Source: Methylomonas rosea
GTDB taxonomy: Bacteria > Pseudomonadota > Gammaproteobacteria > Methylococcales > Methylomonadaceae
Assembly: GCF_024505055.1 (NCBI RefSeq)
Contig: NZ_JANIBL010000029.1
Location: forward strand, 1 to 57,882
Direction: 5' to 3'
DNA length: 57,882 nt
Part shown: positions 27,870-36,684 of the stretch, piece after piece
How the letters are laid out: every line of letters begins with the position of its first letter
Position numbering within the stretch: the first letter of the stretch is position 1
Position numbers and translations under genes: made by a program
Notes under the pieces: generated by a model
What the model saw: only the letters and a program-made list of their open reading frames with translations
Database searches by the model: none
What the model was told of the DNA's origin: nothing

Positions 27870-28283
27870 TCAATAATTTGCCACCAAGGCATTGATGGTC
27901 ATGCGCTCGGAGACTGTTAGCAAATAGTGCTGATTATCCCGAGTATCTTGCACAAACTGTAACCCAGCCGGCAATTCAAAACTCGCCAGCAACCGGTTAA
28001 TATCAATCGACTTATCTTTATTCCATTTACGCTTTAATTTAATCTGATCCTTTAAATGATTCCAACCAGCCGAAAATGAAAGCCCCATTTGCTCATGAGG
28101 TTACACCCAGTTTTTGCAGGGCGAAAAAAGATAATCTTTTTCTCGTATGCCTTTAATCATAGCTCCTTGATTATGATCCAAATACAAAGTCGGATGCTGT
28201 TCGGCAACAATAGGCCTGGCCCGAAATTCACCTAGACTTTTGATATATTCCCGCAAATCATTGACCGAATTTAATTGTGTCAT
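27870..28283 (-). pseudogene. Accessory-zone gene split by an in-frame stop
   Basis: Two short frames, 28101-28283 (60 residues, MTQLNSVNDLREYIKSLGEF to FSPCKNWV) and 27870-28088 (72 residues, MGLSFSAGWNHLKDQIKLK to TINALVANY), lie in the same reading frame separated by TAA and only four further codons. Read through, they give about 136 residues with a continuous soluble alpha/beta character, so one gene inactivated by a nonsense change is the simplest view. Alternatively the second frame restarts at its own ATG. No family recognised; an immunity or orphan effector fragment is possible. Confidence 0.5.
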
Positions 28284-28334
28284 ATTTATTTACAGAGAGT
28301 ATTCATTGTGAAATACCCCCGTATTTTTAAATTG

Positions 28335-28466
28335 TCAAAGATAAACTTCTTGTTGCCATTCATCCAAATATCCCGTTTGTTCCCAAAAAGTAAGTTTAAT
28401 TCCTAGAAATTTGGCGCACGCTTTTTGCTGACTCCGCCCAATAGATTTAATAGCAGTTCCAGACAT
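28335..28466 (-). pseudogene. 43-residue remnant beside the hairpin repeat
   Basis: An open frame from ATG 28466 (MSGTAIKSIGRSQQKACAKF) to TGA, with compatible sense codons continuing upstream (KRRKFLSKPS) until a TAA close to the edge of the 94-bp repeat. The residue pattern looks protein-like and may be the C-terminal stub of a toxin or other gene cut off by the repeat. There is no good ribosome site and no homology I can name. Confidence 0.35.
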
Positions 28467-28506
28467 CGACGGCTTCGACAAAAATTTTCTGCGTTTACCT
28501 TAGCAA

Positions 28507-28600
28507 CAGCCCGCGCAGTTCCGAATAGCGTTAGCATATTCGGGGAAATAATGACTTTAAATTCGTCCGAATACGTTTAATTATTCGGACCTACGGCCCT
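28507..28600. repeat. 94-bp double-hairpin repeat, copy A
   Basis: About 80% identical by eye to copy B at 30046-30139, in the same orientation. It contains two consecutive palindromes, CCGAATA...TATTCGG and TCCGAATA-CGTTTAAT-TATTCGGA, joined by ACTTTAAATTCG. The form is that of a REP/MITE-like element. The two copies bracket the ADP-ribosyltransferase-like gene. Confidence 0.8.
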
Positions 28601-28789
28601 GGAAAAGTGTTGCAGAACCGGGCCAGGGTATTTTCGCAGGGGCTAAACCCAACCCCCAGTATTCTTTTACAATCTAAAGCTTATTTGCAATTTAGGAATT
28701 CAAGACATACCCTGTCATCTCAAGATTGAAGTAAATTACCTGCCTATGTTAGCGACAAGCGGCCGGCCTGAACCAAATAACATGGGCGC
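28601..28789. other. Non-coding gap after ART-like gene
   Basis: Between repeat copy A and the stop codon of the ADP-ribosyltransferase-like gene. I see no gene, strong hairpin or promoter here. Confidence 0.5.
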
Positions 28790-29764
28790 TCATAGCACGA
28801 CAAAGTCCTCCCCCCTTAAATAAGTCTGTTTTACATTGATTTTGCCATCCAACTCCCCTGATATATAAGATTTCTGATCACTCGTAATATGCTGTGTATA
28901 AGTCCAGGGGGCTGTTATGGTGTATTTAAACCACATTTGGTCCCGGCCATCCGCCCCCTCGTTATAGTCGGAATGGATGAATGAGGTGTGGGCCAGTATT
29001 TTTGACGGAGGGATGATTTTGACTGCTTTTTCCCCTGGCCTCCATGGGGCTGTACCTCCTTTAAGCCGTTGATACGCTTCGGTGTCTAAACAGTTGTCAA
29101 CCCCGACTGCATAGATATAGCTGACCCTTGGATCTCCTGGCGTCGGAAACTTTGTTGCGCCTTGAAGCGTCCTTGAAACACACACACCTGTCTCGTTAAA
29201 AAAATCTTGGTTTTGTTTATTAATACACATACCTTGTGTAACAGGAGTATCGGCAATATATTCGTCGAAATTTGGCAACGCCAGCATAATTTGATTCAAC
29301 TTGTCTTTGGGTAGCTGATACAACGCTTGCATGCCGGATGCGGTAATATCGCTGGGCGGGCGTGTATCAGAACGGAAAGCAACCTTGAATTTATGAAATG
29401 CCTGTTTATGGTTTTTAGATGAAACTAGGGCTTGGGAATCTTCACTGATAGGATCGAATGTTTGGCTGACTGGGATGATCTTGCTGCTGATTACCTGTTC
29501 AACTACCTGAACCCAAGCTGTAGTCACTAAAGTTTTCACTTGGCTTATATCATATGTCCTTAGGGTCCCCATATTGATATCACCAGGTTTGTTTTTGTCG
29601 CAGAAATAAGATAAACGCCCATATTGCGTCAATACATACATGGCAAACCATAATTTTTTAACCCAAGGAAAAATAGCTGGGTTAATATTAGCCTGGGCAT
29701 TATCCCTTAAGGGTGAGTCAAATAGCGCTAAAGTTTTCAATAATTTGGTTGGATGTATTGGCAT
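28790..29764 (-). CDS. Putative ADP-ribosyltransferase effector (cholera/pertussis-toxin-like)
   Basis: A 324-residue protein with no signal peptide. The C-terminal two thirds carries the three landmarks of R-S-E ADP-ribosyltransferase toxins in the right order and spacing: FRSDTRPPSDI with the NAD-binding Arg at 131, CVSRTLQGATKF at 195-206 in the position of the S-T-S strand followed by SYIYAVGVDN, and GEKAVKIIPPSKI with a candidate catalytic Glu at 245. In cholera toxin Arg-Ser-Glu lie at 7, 61 and 112; here the distances are 66 and 114. The N-terminal ~120 residues (WVKKLWFAMYVLTQYGR) are unlike known toxins and may serve delivery. The S-T-S motif is altered to S-R-T. AAGGA precedes the ATG. 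Sequence evidence only; activity is inferred. Confidence 0.65.
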   Translation of the reverse strand: MPIHPTKLLKTLALFDSPLRDNAQANINPAIFPWVKKLWFAMYVLTQYGRLSYFCDKNKPGDINMGTLRTYDISQVKTLVTTAWVQVVEQVISSKIIPVSQTFDPISEDSQALVSSKNHKQAFHKFKVAFRSDTRPPSDITASGMQALYQLPKDKLNQIMLALPNFDEYIADTPVTQGMCINKQNQDFFNETGVCVSRTLQGATKFPTPGDPRVSYIYAVGVDNCLDTEAYQRLKGGTAPWRPGEKAVKIIPPSKILAHTSFIHSDYNEGADGRDQMWFKYTITAPWTYTQHITSDQKSYISGELDGKINVKQTYLRGEDFVVL

Positions 29765-29785
29765 AACGCTTATCCTTTTAAGTTA

Positions 29786-29992
29786 TTAAACTGAATAATT
29801 TATTTTTATTTGAAACATATCAATTAACTCTCCATCAGCTAACGCCAATGTCCGATCTTTTCCCGGCCATGTTAAAAACTTCCCACTAACCCCCTGCAGC
29901 AAGGCATTAGTTGAAGGGGCAGTGATCGTGCAACCACAGCTTTCCAATCCGATACAACTGCAGGTGATAAGGGTCGCAAAATGGCTTTGTTG
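29786..29992 (-). pseudogene. Cysteine-rich remnant upstream of the ART-like gene
   Basis: A 68-codon open stretch without a start codon: HFATLITCSCIGLESCGCTI, TAPSTNALLQGVSGKFL and LADGELIDMFQIKI, ending 21 bases before the ART-like ATG. The preceding bases continue sensibly in another frame (EVDNNKAILRP), suggesting a frameshift. The Cys-rich, glycine-rich pattern is loosely like a PAAR-type tip domain, which would suit a delivery protein of the neighbouring effector, but the similarity is weak. Confidence 0.3.
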
Positions 29993-30045
29993 TTATCCAC
30001 CTCAGCCGATGCTGGTTTGAAACTCCAACATACTTAAAGTACAAA

Positions 30046-30139
30046 CAGGCCGCGTATCTTCGAATAGCGTTATCGTATTCGGAGGCATGAAGACTTTAAA
30101 TTCGTCCGAATACGTTTCACTATTCGGACCTTCGGCTCT
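30046..30139. repeat. 94-bp double-hairpin repeat, copy B
   Basis: Partner of copy A, same orientation, with TCCGAATA-CGTTTCAC-TATTCGGA as a perfect 8-bp stem and a second, slightly decayed hairpin before it. It ends 6 bases from the stop codon of the 264-residue gene, so on the minus strand it could also act as the 3' structure of that transcript. Confidence 0.8.
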
Positions 30140-30145
30140 CATAAA

Positions 30146-30940
30146 TTAAACTTTCTTCGCAATCGCGGCCAACCTTTTCATTTCGCGTTCTTCCTTAAGC
30201 ATCTTGTTTAGTTGTTCTTCTAAGTCTTTGCCCTTTGGCCCCAGTTTTTTTTCGTCACCGCCAAGATATTCATCCAATGCGTTTCGATCATCAAATTCTA
30301 CTAGCTCCAAGAACCATGGCTGTAATCGGTATAAGGAATACTTTATTTTCATGTTGTTGTGAATGTTAATAAGCGTTTGGGGCCTTTCTTTTTTATCGAT
30401 ACCCTTATTAAATAGAAAACGCATAATCTCAACAAAATCCATTAGCTGTCGCCCAGTCAAATTAAAAGCACGCGGGGATGGTATATTAATAGTAGGGAAG
30501 CAATGGAAGTGCTTGCCAAATTGATCATTGTTTGTCATAAAAGCCAATTTGTAAGAAGTTTCAACCTTACCAAGAACTATTTCAGGATTGAGACTATCCG
30601 TATCAAGCCCAGTAAACTTTTCAATTAACTTATTACCAAACTCATCGAAAGCGGCTTTAAATTCACTCAAACTTAAGTTACAGAGCGTATTGTCATTCGA
30701 CTCCTTTGCTGATGTCGGTGAATAATCTCCAATATCTTTGTATGAAGAGGCAAGATGTTTTTTATGAGACACGGTGGCTTTGAGCTTCACAGGAGTAGAC
30801 TGCCCCTCCAGCAAGAAAGTCAATTCAAACCGAACATCAGATACTTTGCAAAGCGCCGTTTTATTATCCGGCAATAACCCACCTGGATTTACATCGACAA
30901 GTACAGCATTATCTTTCGTTATACTTTTAATCTTTGGCAT
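30146..30940 (-). CDS. Unknown protein between clpV and the ART-like gene
   Basis: A 264-residue soluble protein I cannot assign. The N-terminal half looks beta-rich (DVRFELTFLLEGQSTPVKLK), the middle has FHCFPTINIPSPRAFNLTGRQ-type segments, and the last ~45 residues are highly charged and helical (EEQLNKMLKEEREMKRLAAI). ATG at 30940 is preceded by GGAGG at five bases; the GTG two codons earlier overlaps that site and is unlikely. It lies ~90 bp behind clpV and is the first gene of the accessory zone, so it could be an adaptor, an effector or an immunity protein. Confidence 0.65.
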   Translation of the reverse strand: MPKIKSITKDNAVLVDVNPGGLLPDNKTALCKVSDVRFELTFLLEGQSTPVKLKATVSHKKHLASSYKDIGDYSPTSAKESNDNTLCNLSLSEFKAAFDEFGNKLIEKFTGLDTDSLNPEIVLGKVETSYKLAFMTNNDQFGKHFHCFPTINIPSPRAFNLTGRQLMDFVEIMRFLFNKGIDKKERPQTLINIHNNMKIKYSLYRLQPWFLELVEFDDRNALDEYLGGDEKKLGPKGKDLEEQLNKMLKEEREMKRLAAIAKKV

Positions 30941-31028
30941 AGCCACCTCCGAGCCTTAAAGATAATTCTTCTACACTAAGAACATCTTCAGAATGAATCA
31001 TATAAAATCCTGATGCCATAAATCTTTA

Positions 31029-33725
31029 TTAAATCTCAAACTCATATCCAAACTCCCCAGCCTCGACCTTGACATACACCCGACTGATCGGTGTACCTTC
31101 CATCATCCGCGTCAAAAACTCCTCGCTGATCTTCGGCAAAACCGTATTGGTCAAGATCGCGTCTATCATCCGGCCGCCACTTTCCAATTCAGTACAACGG
31201 CTGGCGATCAACTTGATCACGTCGTCGTCATAACTGAATGGCACTTTGTGCGATTCTTCGACGCGCTTTTTGATCCGGCCCAATTGTAAACGGGCGATTG
31301 CGCCTATCATTTCGTCGTTGAGCGGGTAGTACGGAATCACCACCAAGCGGCCCAGCAACGCAGGCGGGAACACTTTTAACAAGGGCTCCCGCAAAGCCTT
31401 GGCAATGCCTTCCGGCTCCGGCATCAAATCCGGGTCTTTGCACAAACTGGCGATCAGGTCGGTACCCGCGTTGGTGGTCAGCAAAATTAAGGTATTTTTG
31501 AAATCGATCACCCTGCCTTCGCCATCTTCCATCCAGCCTTTATCAAACACTTGGAAGAAAATCTCATGCACGTCCGGATGGGCTTTCTCTACTTCGTCCA
31601 GCAATACCACGCTATAAGGGCGGCGGCGCACCGCTTCGGTCAACACCCCGCCTTCGCCGTACCCGACATAACCCGGAGGTGCGCCTTTCAAGGTGGAAAC
31701 GGTATGCGCTTCCTGGTATTCGCTCATGTTGATGGTGATGACGTTTTGTTCACCGCCGTACAGTGTTTCGGCTAGTGCCAGCGCGGTTTCGGTTTTACCC
31801 ACACCTGAAGTACCGGCCAGCATGAATACGCCGATGGGTTTGTTCGGGTTGTCCAGCCCGGCGCGGGAAGTTTGGATGCGCTTGGCGATCATCTCCAGTG
31901 CGTGGCGTTGGCCGATGATGCGCTGTTCCAGAAGATCCGGCAGTTTCAACACAGTCTCAATTTCGTTTTTGACCATGCGACCGACCGGGATGCCGGTCCA
32001 ATCTTGAACGACAGCTCCCACAGCCTGTTGATCGACGGTAGGCAGGATTAACGGCGACTCGCCTTGTTGTTCGTGGAGTTGAGCCTGCAAGGCTTTCAAC
32101 TCGGTTAACCAGGCGTCGCGATCATTGGCCTCGCTACCAGCATCGCCTTCCACCGGTTCTGCTGCATCAACTGCATGTCCTGCCGATCTGAGCTTGCCGC
32201 GCAATTCCAAAATTTTGCCAACCAATTCTTTCTCGGCGTTCCAACGTTCTTCCAAACCGGCTAGACGTTCCTGTTCGGCTGCCAATTTTTCGTTCGCCAC
32301 TTGTTCCCGCGCAGTTACTTCAACGCCCACCGCTTTTTCCCGGCCGATGATCGCCAACTCGGTTTCCAAAGCTTCGATGCGTTTACGACAATCGTCCACT
32401 TCGGCTGGCACCGCGTGTTGACTGATACCGACTCGGGCACAGGCGGTATCCAACAAGCTGACCGCCTTGTCCGGTAATTGCCGGGCTGGGATATAGCGGT
32501 GAGATAGTTTGACGGCTGCTTCCAGCGCTTCATCCAGAATCAACACCTGATGATGTTTCTCCTGCACCGAGACCACGCCGCGCATCATGCCAATTGCTTT
32601 CGCCTCGCTAGGCTCCAACACTTGCACTACCTGAAAACGACGAGTCAACGCAGGGTCTTTTTCGATATGTTTTTTATATTCCGCCCAGGTGGTGGCTGCG
32701 ACGGTACGCAGTTGACCCCGCGCCAGCGCCGGTTTTAATAAATTGGCGGCATCGCCGGTGCCGGCCGCGCCACCCGCGCCCACCAGAGTGTGCGCTTCAT
32801 CGATAAACAGGATGATCGGTTTGGGCGAGGCTTGCACTTCTTCAATGACTTGCCTCAGGCGATTTTCGAATTCGCCCTTCATACTGGCACCGGCCTGTAA
32901 CAAACCAACGTCCAAAGTCCGCAAGCTCACATCGCGTAATGACGGCGGTACGTCGCCGGCGACGATTTTCAATGCAAAACCCTCGACTACCGCAGTTTTG
33001 CCGACGCCGGCCTCGCCAGTGAGAATCGGGTTGTTCTGCCGGCGGCGCATCAAAATATCAATGACTTGCCGAATTTCCTCCTCGCGACCGACGATAGGAT
33101 CGATTTTACCGTTACGCGCCTGTTCCGTGAGATCAACGGTAAATTGTTTCAGCGCTTCCTGCTTGCCCATCGCGGCCGGCGCAATGGCACCGCTGGCTTC
33201 GCCGGGTGTGGCACCGACCAAGGAACCGTCATTGGCGACTAAGCCGTCTTCGGGCGACCCGGAGACAATCTTTGGTAACTCGTCGGAAACGGTATCCGGT
33301 TTGAGTTTATCGAACTCTTTGGAGATGCCCAGCAACTCGTTGCGCAAGGATTTGGTTTTCAACATGCCGACCAACAAATGACCGCTGCGTACCTGGGCCT
33401 CGCCAAACATCAGCGTGCCAAATACCCAGCCGCGTTCGACGCTATCCTCGATATGCGGCGAAAAATCGGAAATAGCGGTGGAACCGCGCGGCAATCGGTC
33501 CAGGGCCGTAGTCACGTCCTTGGCAATCACCGAAGCATCCAAGCCATAATGCTTGACCAATCTGTGCAAATCCGAGTCCTGCAGTTGCAGTAGCTGACTC
33601 AACCAATGCACCAGCTCGACATAGGGGTTGCCTCGAAGTTTGCAAAACACCGTCGCTCCCTCGACAGCTTTGTAACAAACCCTATTCAACTTCCCAAACA
33701 ACTTGACTCGGCTAATTTCCGCCAT
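31029..33725 (-). CDS. clpV: T6SS AAA+ ATPase ClpV (TssH)
   Basis: Disassembles the contracted TssB/TssC sheath for recycling. The 898-residue protein has a ClpV-type N-domain (HLLVGMLKTKSL), a first AAA+ domain with Walker A GEAGVGKT at 237-244 and Walker B LFIDEAHTLVGAGG, a charged middle domain coiled coil at about 430-530, and a second AAA+ domain with GTSGVGKTETALALAE and LLDEVEKAHPDVH. The early DVTTALDRLPRG and LEERWNAEKELV segments are typical of ClpV rather than ClpB. It is the last gene of the tssA-clpV operon. Confidence 0.96.
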   Translation of the reverse strand: MAEISRVKLFGKLNRVCYKAVEGATVFCKLRGNPYVELVHWLSQLLQLQDSDLHRLVKHYGLDASVIAKDVTTALDRLPRGSTAISDFSPHIEDSVERGWVFGTLMFGEAQVRSGHLLVGMLKTKSLRNELLGISKEFDKLKPDTVSDELPKIVSGSPEDGLVANDGSLVGATPGEASGAIAPAAMGKQEALKQFTVDLTEQARNGKIDPIVGREEEIRQVIDILMRRRQNNPILTGEAGVGKTAVVEGFALKIVAGDVPPSLRDVSLRTLDVGLLQAGASMKGEFENRLRQVIEEVQASPKPIILFIDEAHTLVGAGGAAGTGDAANLLKPALARGQLRTVAATTWAEYKKHIEKDPALTRRFQVVQVLEPSEAKAIGMMRGVVSVQEKHHQVLILDEALEAAVKLSHRYIPARQLPDKAVSLLDTACARVGISQHAVPAEVDDCRKRIEALETELAIIGREKAVGVEVTAREQVANEKLAAEQERLAGLEERWNAEKELVGKILELRGKLRSAGHAVDAAEPVEGDAGSEANDRDAWLTELKALQAQLHEQQGESPLILPTVDQQAVGAVVQDWTGIPVGRMVKNEIETVLKLPDLLEQRIIGQRHALEMIAKRIQTSRAGLDNPNKPIGVFMLAGTSGVGKTETALALAETLYGGEQNVITINMSEYQEAHTVSTLKGAPPGYVGYGEGGVLTEAVRRRPYSVVLLDEVEKAHPDVHEIFFQVFDKGWMEDGEGRVIDFKNTLILLTTNAGTDLIASLCKDPDLMPEPEGIAKALREPLLKVFPPALLGRLVVIPYYPLNDEMIGAIARLQLGRIKKRVEESHKVPFSYDDDVIKLIASRCTELESGGRMIDAILTNTVLPKISEEFLTRMMEGTPISRVYVKVEAGEFGYEFEI

Positions 33726-33758
33726 GGTGTTTATTCCTCGCTAAAGTTTAAGTGTGGT

Positions 33759-34814
33759 TCAGCAGGCGCCAGCAGCCTGTATGAACGGATTAAGCGTTAA
33801 ATCATCGGCATCGCCTTTATCGCGGCGCGGCCCCAGCCAAGTACTCCAACCCAATTGGGCATTGCCATTCATGCTACTCGCGGCGGTCGTTTCAGGTATA
33901 CCTAAGGTCAGCTCTTCGGGTACTTCGGCTTTTTCCAGGATTAATTGCGCATCCCAGACCAGTTCATCACCGACATAATTGCGGACGATAGCCACCAGTT
34001 TAGGCAACAACGCTCCGCCCGGCAGCAATGCCAGATAGAGGCCGAGACGTAATGGCCCGAGAACGACGCGAAATTTATGTTGGCAACCCCATACACTGGC
34101 ACCGATTACCACCGAGCTTCCCAGAGAACAGGTGTCGGGGCCCCAGCCCAAACGGCTTTGCTCGCGGGGCTGAATGTCCATCCACTCGCCAACAAATTCA
34201 GCAACGCGCACCGGCACTTTGAAAATATCCGACACAATGGCTTGTAAGCCTTCGGGATGTTTGGTCTGCGCGGCAAAATGCCCGGCATAAAACAACTTGC
34301 CCCGATCCGTCAATGCGTCCCGATGCTGAAACGGCTTACCGGAAATACCGAGCATGGCGCCAACATAAAAACCGAAGCGGTCGGTTTCCGGCCGGTCGTA
34401 ATGCACTTCCGGACGGGCGTTGGCCCAGGCCCGGTAAAACAAACTGATCATCCGATGATGAAATACATCGGCGAAACGAGCGAAAGTCGGATCGTGGTGG
34501 TGACGCTGCCGTTCCCGGGCATATTCGGTCAAATGCAGCGGCAGTGGACCATTGGGACCGAACAAGCCCATAAAATTGACTGCCAATCTCGGTTTGCCTG
34601 ACCCAGCTTCGCTTGGAGAATAATGATCAACTGCGGTTGCAGGAAATTCCAGTTCCGGCTCCTGGGAAAAACGCACCGCGTCATCAACAGCTTTTACGCT
34701 GGTGCCGAAGCGCGGCTTGTCGCTGTTCATGCATTCGATCAAGCGCACCGCCTCGAAAAAATCGAAGCGCGAGGCATCTTTCGTCAAGTCGCTGATCAGA
34801 TCGTGTGCCGACAT
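33759..34814 (-). CDS. tssG: T6SS baseplate protein TssG
   Basis: Baseplate wedge subunit of the ImpH/VasB family. The ~351-residue protein has RFDFFEAVRLIE and MGLFGPNGPLPLHLTEYARER, the strongest family signatures, then DVFHHRMISLFYRAWA and, late, LGPLRLGLYLALLPGG. I chose ATG at 34814 (MSAHDLISDL) because GAGG precedes it; a TTG at 34832 is possible. The start lies inside the end of tssF (19-bp overlap), showing coupling of the two wedge subunits. Confidence 0.94.
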   Translation of the reverse strand: MSAHDLISDLTKDASRFDFFEAVRLIECMNSDKPRFGTSVKAVDDAVRFSQEPELEFPATAVDHYSPSEAGSGKPRLAVNFMGLFGPNGPLPLHLTEYARERQRHHHDPTFARFADVFHHRMISLFYRAWANARPEVHYDRPETDRFGFYVGAMLGISGKPFQHRDALTDRGKLFYAGHFAAQTKHPEGLQAIVSDIFKVPVRVAEFVGEWMDIQPREQSRLGWGPDTCSLGSSVVIGASVWGCQHKFRVVLGPLRLGLYLALLPGGALLPKLVAIVRNYVGDELVWDAQLILEKAEVPEELTLGIPETTAASSMNGNAQLGWSTWLGPRRDKGDADDLTLNPFIQAAGAC

Positions 34815-36682
34815 CCCATCCTCACAGGCCAACGCGCCACCTCACCGCGATCAGTAGTACGTATGACGGTTTCTACGAAAGAATTAATTGATACGTAGCG
34901 CGCGAAAAAGCGCTCCAATACCGTTGCCAGCAGAAAATAACCGCCGCCTTCAAACGCCGACTCGTCCAACGTGACGGTAATTTCCAAACCGCGCCCGAAC
35001 ACCATGGGTCCCTTGGCATCAATGCGTCTGACCACATTTTTCGAAGCCACGGAAATGACGCCCTCGATCTGTTTCTTGATGGCCGGTTCGCGTTGATCGG
35101 CATACAGCCCCAACAACTCCCGTAATGCCGCCGCACCTGTCTTCGCATCGGTATCCAGCAACGAAAGATAGTTCAGTGACAAATGATTGATTAAACGCCA
35201 GACGGTATCCGCCTCATAAGCTGCCGGCAGCGGCCGAGTTGGGCCAGCGATGCAGCGTACGGATTTTACTGGCGCACTCACCTGCAAGGTAAAATCAGTT
35301 TCGCCCTGGCCCACCGGCATCACCAGCGGTAGATCGCGGTTGGTACATAGTGTATCCAGGCCCAATTGCGCCAATTTGCTGGAATACGGCGCCTGCGCCG
35401 CATCGACCAATGAAATGAAAACCTCGCTGCCGATATAACTGGAACGTACCCCTTTACGACGTTGATTAGACGACAGCACCCGATTCACGCGCCGTAAGCT
35501 GAAAAACGCGGTCTCACCGGCGTGCTGATAGGACGCTTTGGAGCCGTAAAAGGGTAGAAAGGTTTGCTCGTTGCCTTGGTCGGCACCGAATCCGACGGCT
35601 TCATTGACGCTATGGATTTCATAATCCATCGGCCGGCTACGATCCACCACGATGTGATATTCCGATTGGCGCTGGTCGATATGGATCCGATCAGCGCGCT
35701 TGGGAAACAAGTTGATGGCCGGCACACAGAACAAAGCCAAATTATTCTGATCCAGTACATTGATCAATTGCGGTTCGCTGCGATCAAACAGCACGAATAA
35801 TTCAAGCTGTTCGCTGTCGCAGGTGGACGCTAGCTCTTCCAGTCCGCCGAGCTCGACAAACAGGTAGCGATCCGGGAAAGCGAAATATTCCTGCAATATT
35901 CGATATCCGTCGAACGAGCGCGGTGTCTGTTTCAGTAAGGCCTCATCCGGCTCGAACCCCAAACCGCGGATTGTCCCACCGGGCAGCGCACGAATTTCGG
36001 TCGAGACACCGTTATTGAAGCTACCGACGATGCCGGTTGTATTCGCCAGCATTTGTTCATACAAGCGATACGGGATATTGCCTACGCCACGCAGAAATAG
36101 CGGCAGCCGGCCCAAAGCGATTTCATTAAACTTCAAGCCTCCCACACAGTTCAGGACGATGCGCAGCGCAGCCTTCACCGGCCCGCGAAAATGTTTAGCC
36201 GTCAGGCCACGACTGGAAACGGCGGCCAGACTCGGTAGATATTCAATCTGACCAATCTGCAACGGCAATAGTTGTAAGGCTTGCGCAGTACGGTACTCGC
36301 AGGCGGTTTGTTCGCCTCTGGCAATCTGACTACGCAACACCGTATCTTTGGCTATCGTTACCCCGTCAGCCAGAGCCGCTTCGGCAAAATCCGGTTTTAA
36401 CTCCACCACGGTCATTGATGGTGTCGCAGACAGATAGTGCGGATAGACAATCTGCAATAATTGCTGAGTAAAGTTGGGGAATTCGGAATCGACTTTCAAT
36501 TGAACCCGAGCCGCCATAAAGGCAAAGCCTTCGAATAGGCGCTCTACATAGGGGTCGGAACATTCGAACGTATCCAATCCTAAGCGATTGGCTATTTTCG
36601 GAAATTCGGCGGCAAACTCCGCGCCCACCTCACGGACGTATTGCAATTCGCGGTTATAGTATTTGAGCAGCCGGGGATCCAT
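34796..36682 (-). CDS. tssF: T6SS baseplate protein TssF
   Basis: Baseplate wedge subunit of the ImpG/VasA family, 628 residues from ATG at 36682. The N-terminus MDPRLLKYYNRELQYVREVG is the family consensus, followed by EFPKIANRLGLD, DPYVERLFEGFAFMAARVQLK and PHYLSATPSMTVV. An in-frame start at 36775 would add 31 residues lying within tssE and can be dismissed. The start is 2 bases after the tssE stop codon. Confidence 0.95.
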   Translation of the reverse strand: MDPRLLKYYNRELQYVREVGAEFAAEFPKIANRLGLDTFECSDPYVERLFEGFAFMAARVQLKVDSEFPNFTQQLLQIVYPHYLSATPSMTVVELKPDFAEAALADGVTIAKDTVLRSQIARGEQTACEYRTAQALQLLPLQIGQIEYLPSLAAVSSRGLTAKHFRGPVKAALRIVLNCVGGLKFNEIALGRLPLFLRGVGNIPYRLYEQMLANTTGIVGSFNNGVSTEIRALPGGTIRGLGFEPDEALLKQTPRSFDGYRILQEYFAFPDRYLFVELGGLEELASTCDSEQLELFVLFDRSEPQLINVLDQNNLALFCVPAINLFPKRADRIHIDQRQSEYHIVVDRSRPMDYEIHSVNEAVGFGADQGNEQTFLPFYGSKASYQHAGETAFFSLRRVNRVLSSNQRRKGVRSSYIGSEVFISLVDAAQAPYSSKLAQLGLDTLCTNRDLPLVMPVGQGETDFTLQVSAPVKSVRCIAGPTRPLPAAYEADTVWRLINHLSLNYLSLLDTDAKTGAAALRELLGLYADQREPAIKKQIEGVISVASKNVVRRIDAKGPMVFGRGLEITVTLDESAFEGGGYFLLATVLERFFARYVSINSFVETVIRTTDRGEVARWPVRMGCRHTI

Positions 36683-36684
36683 CG

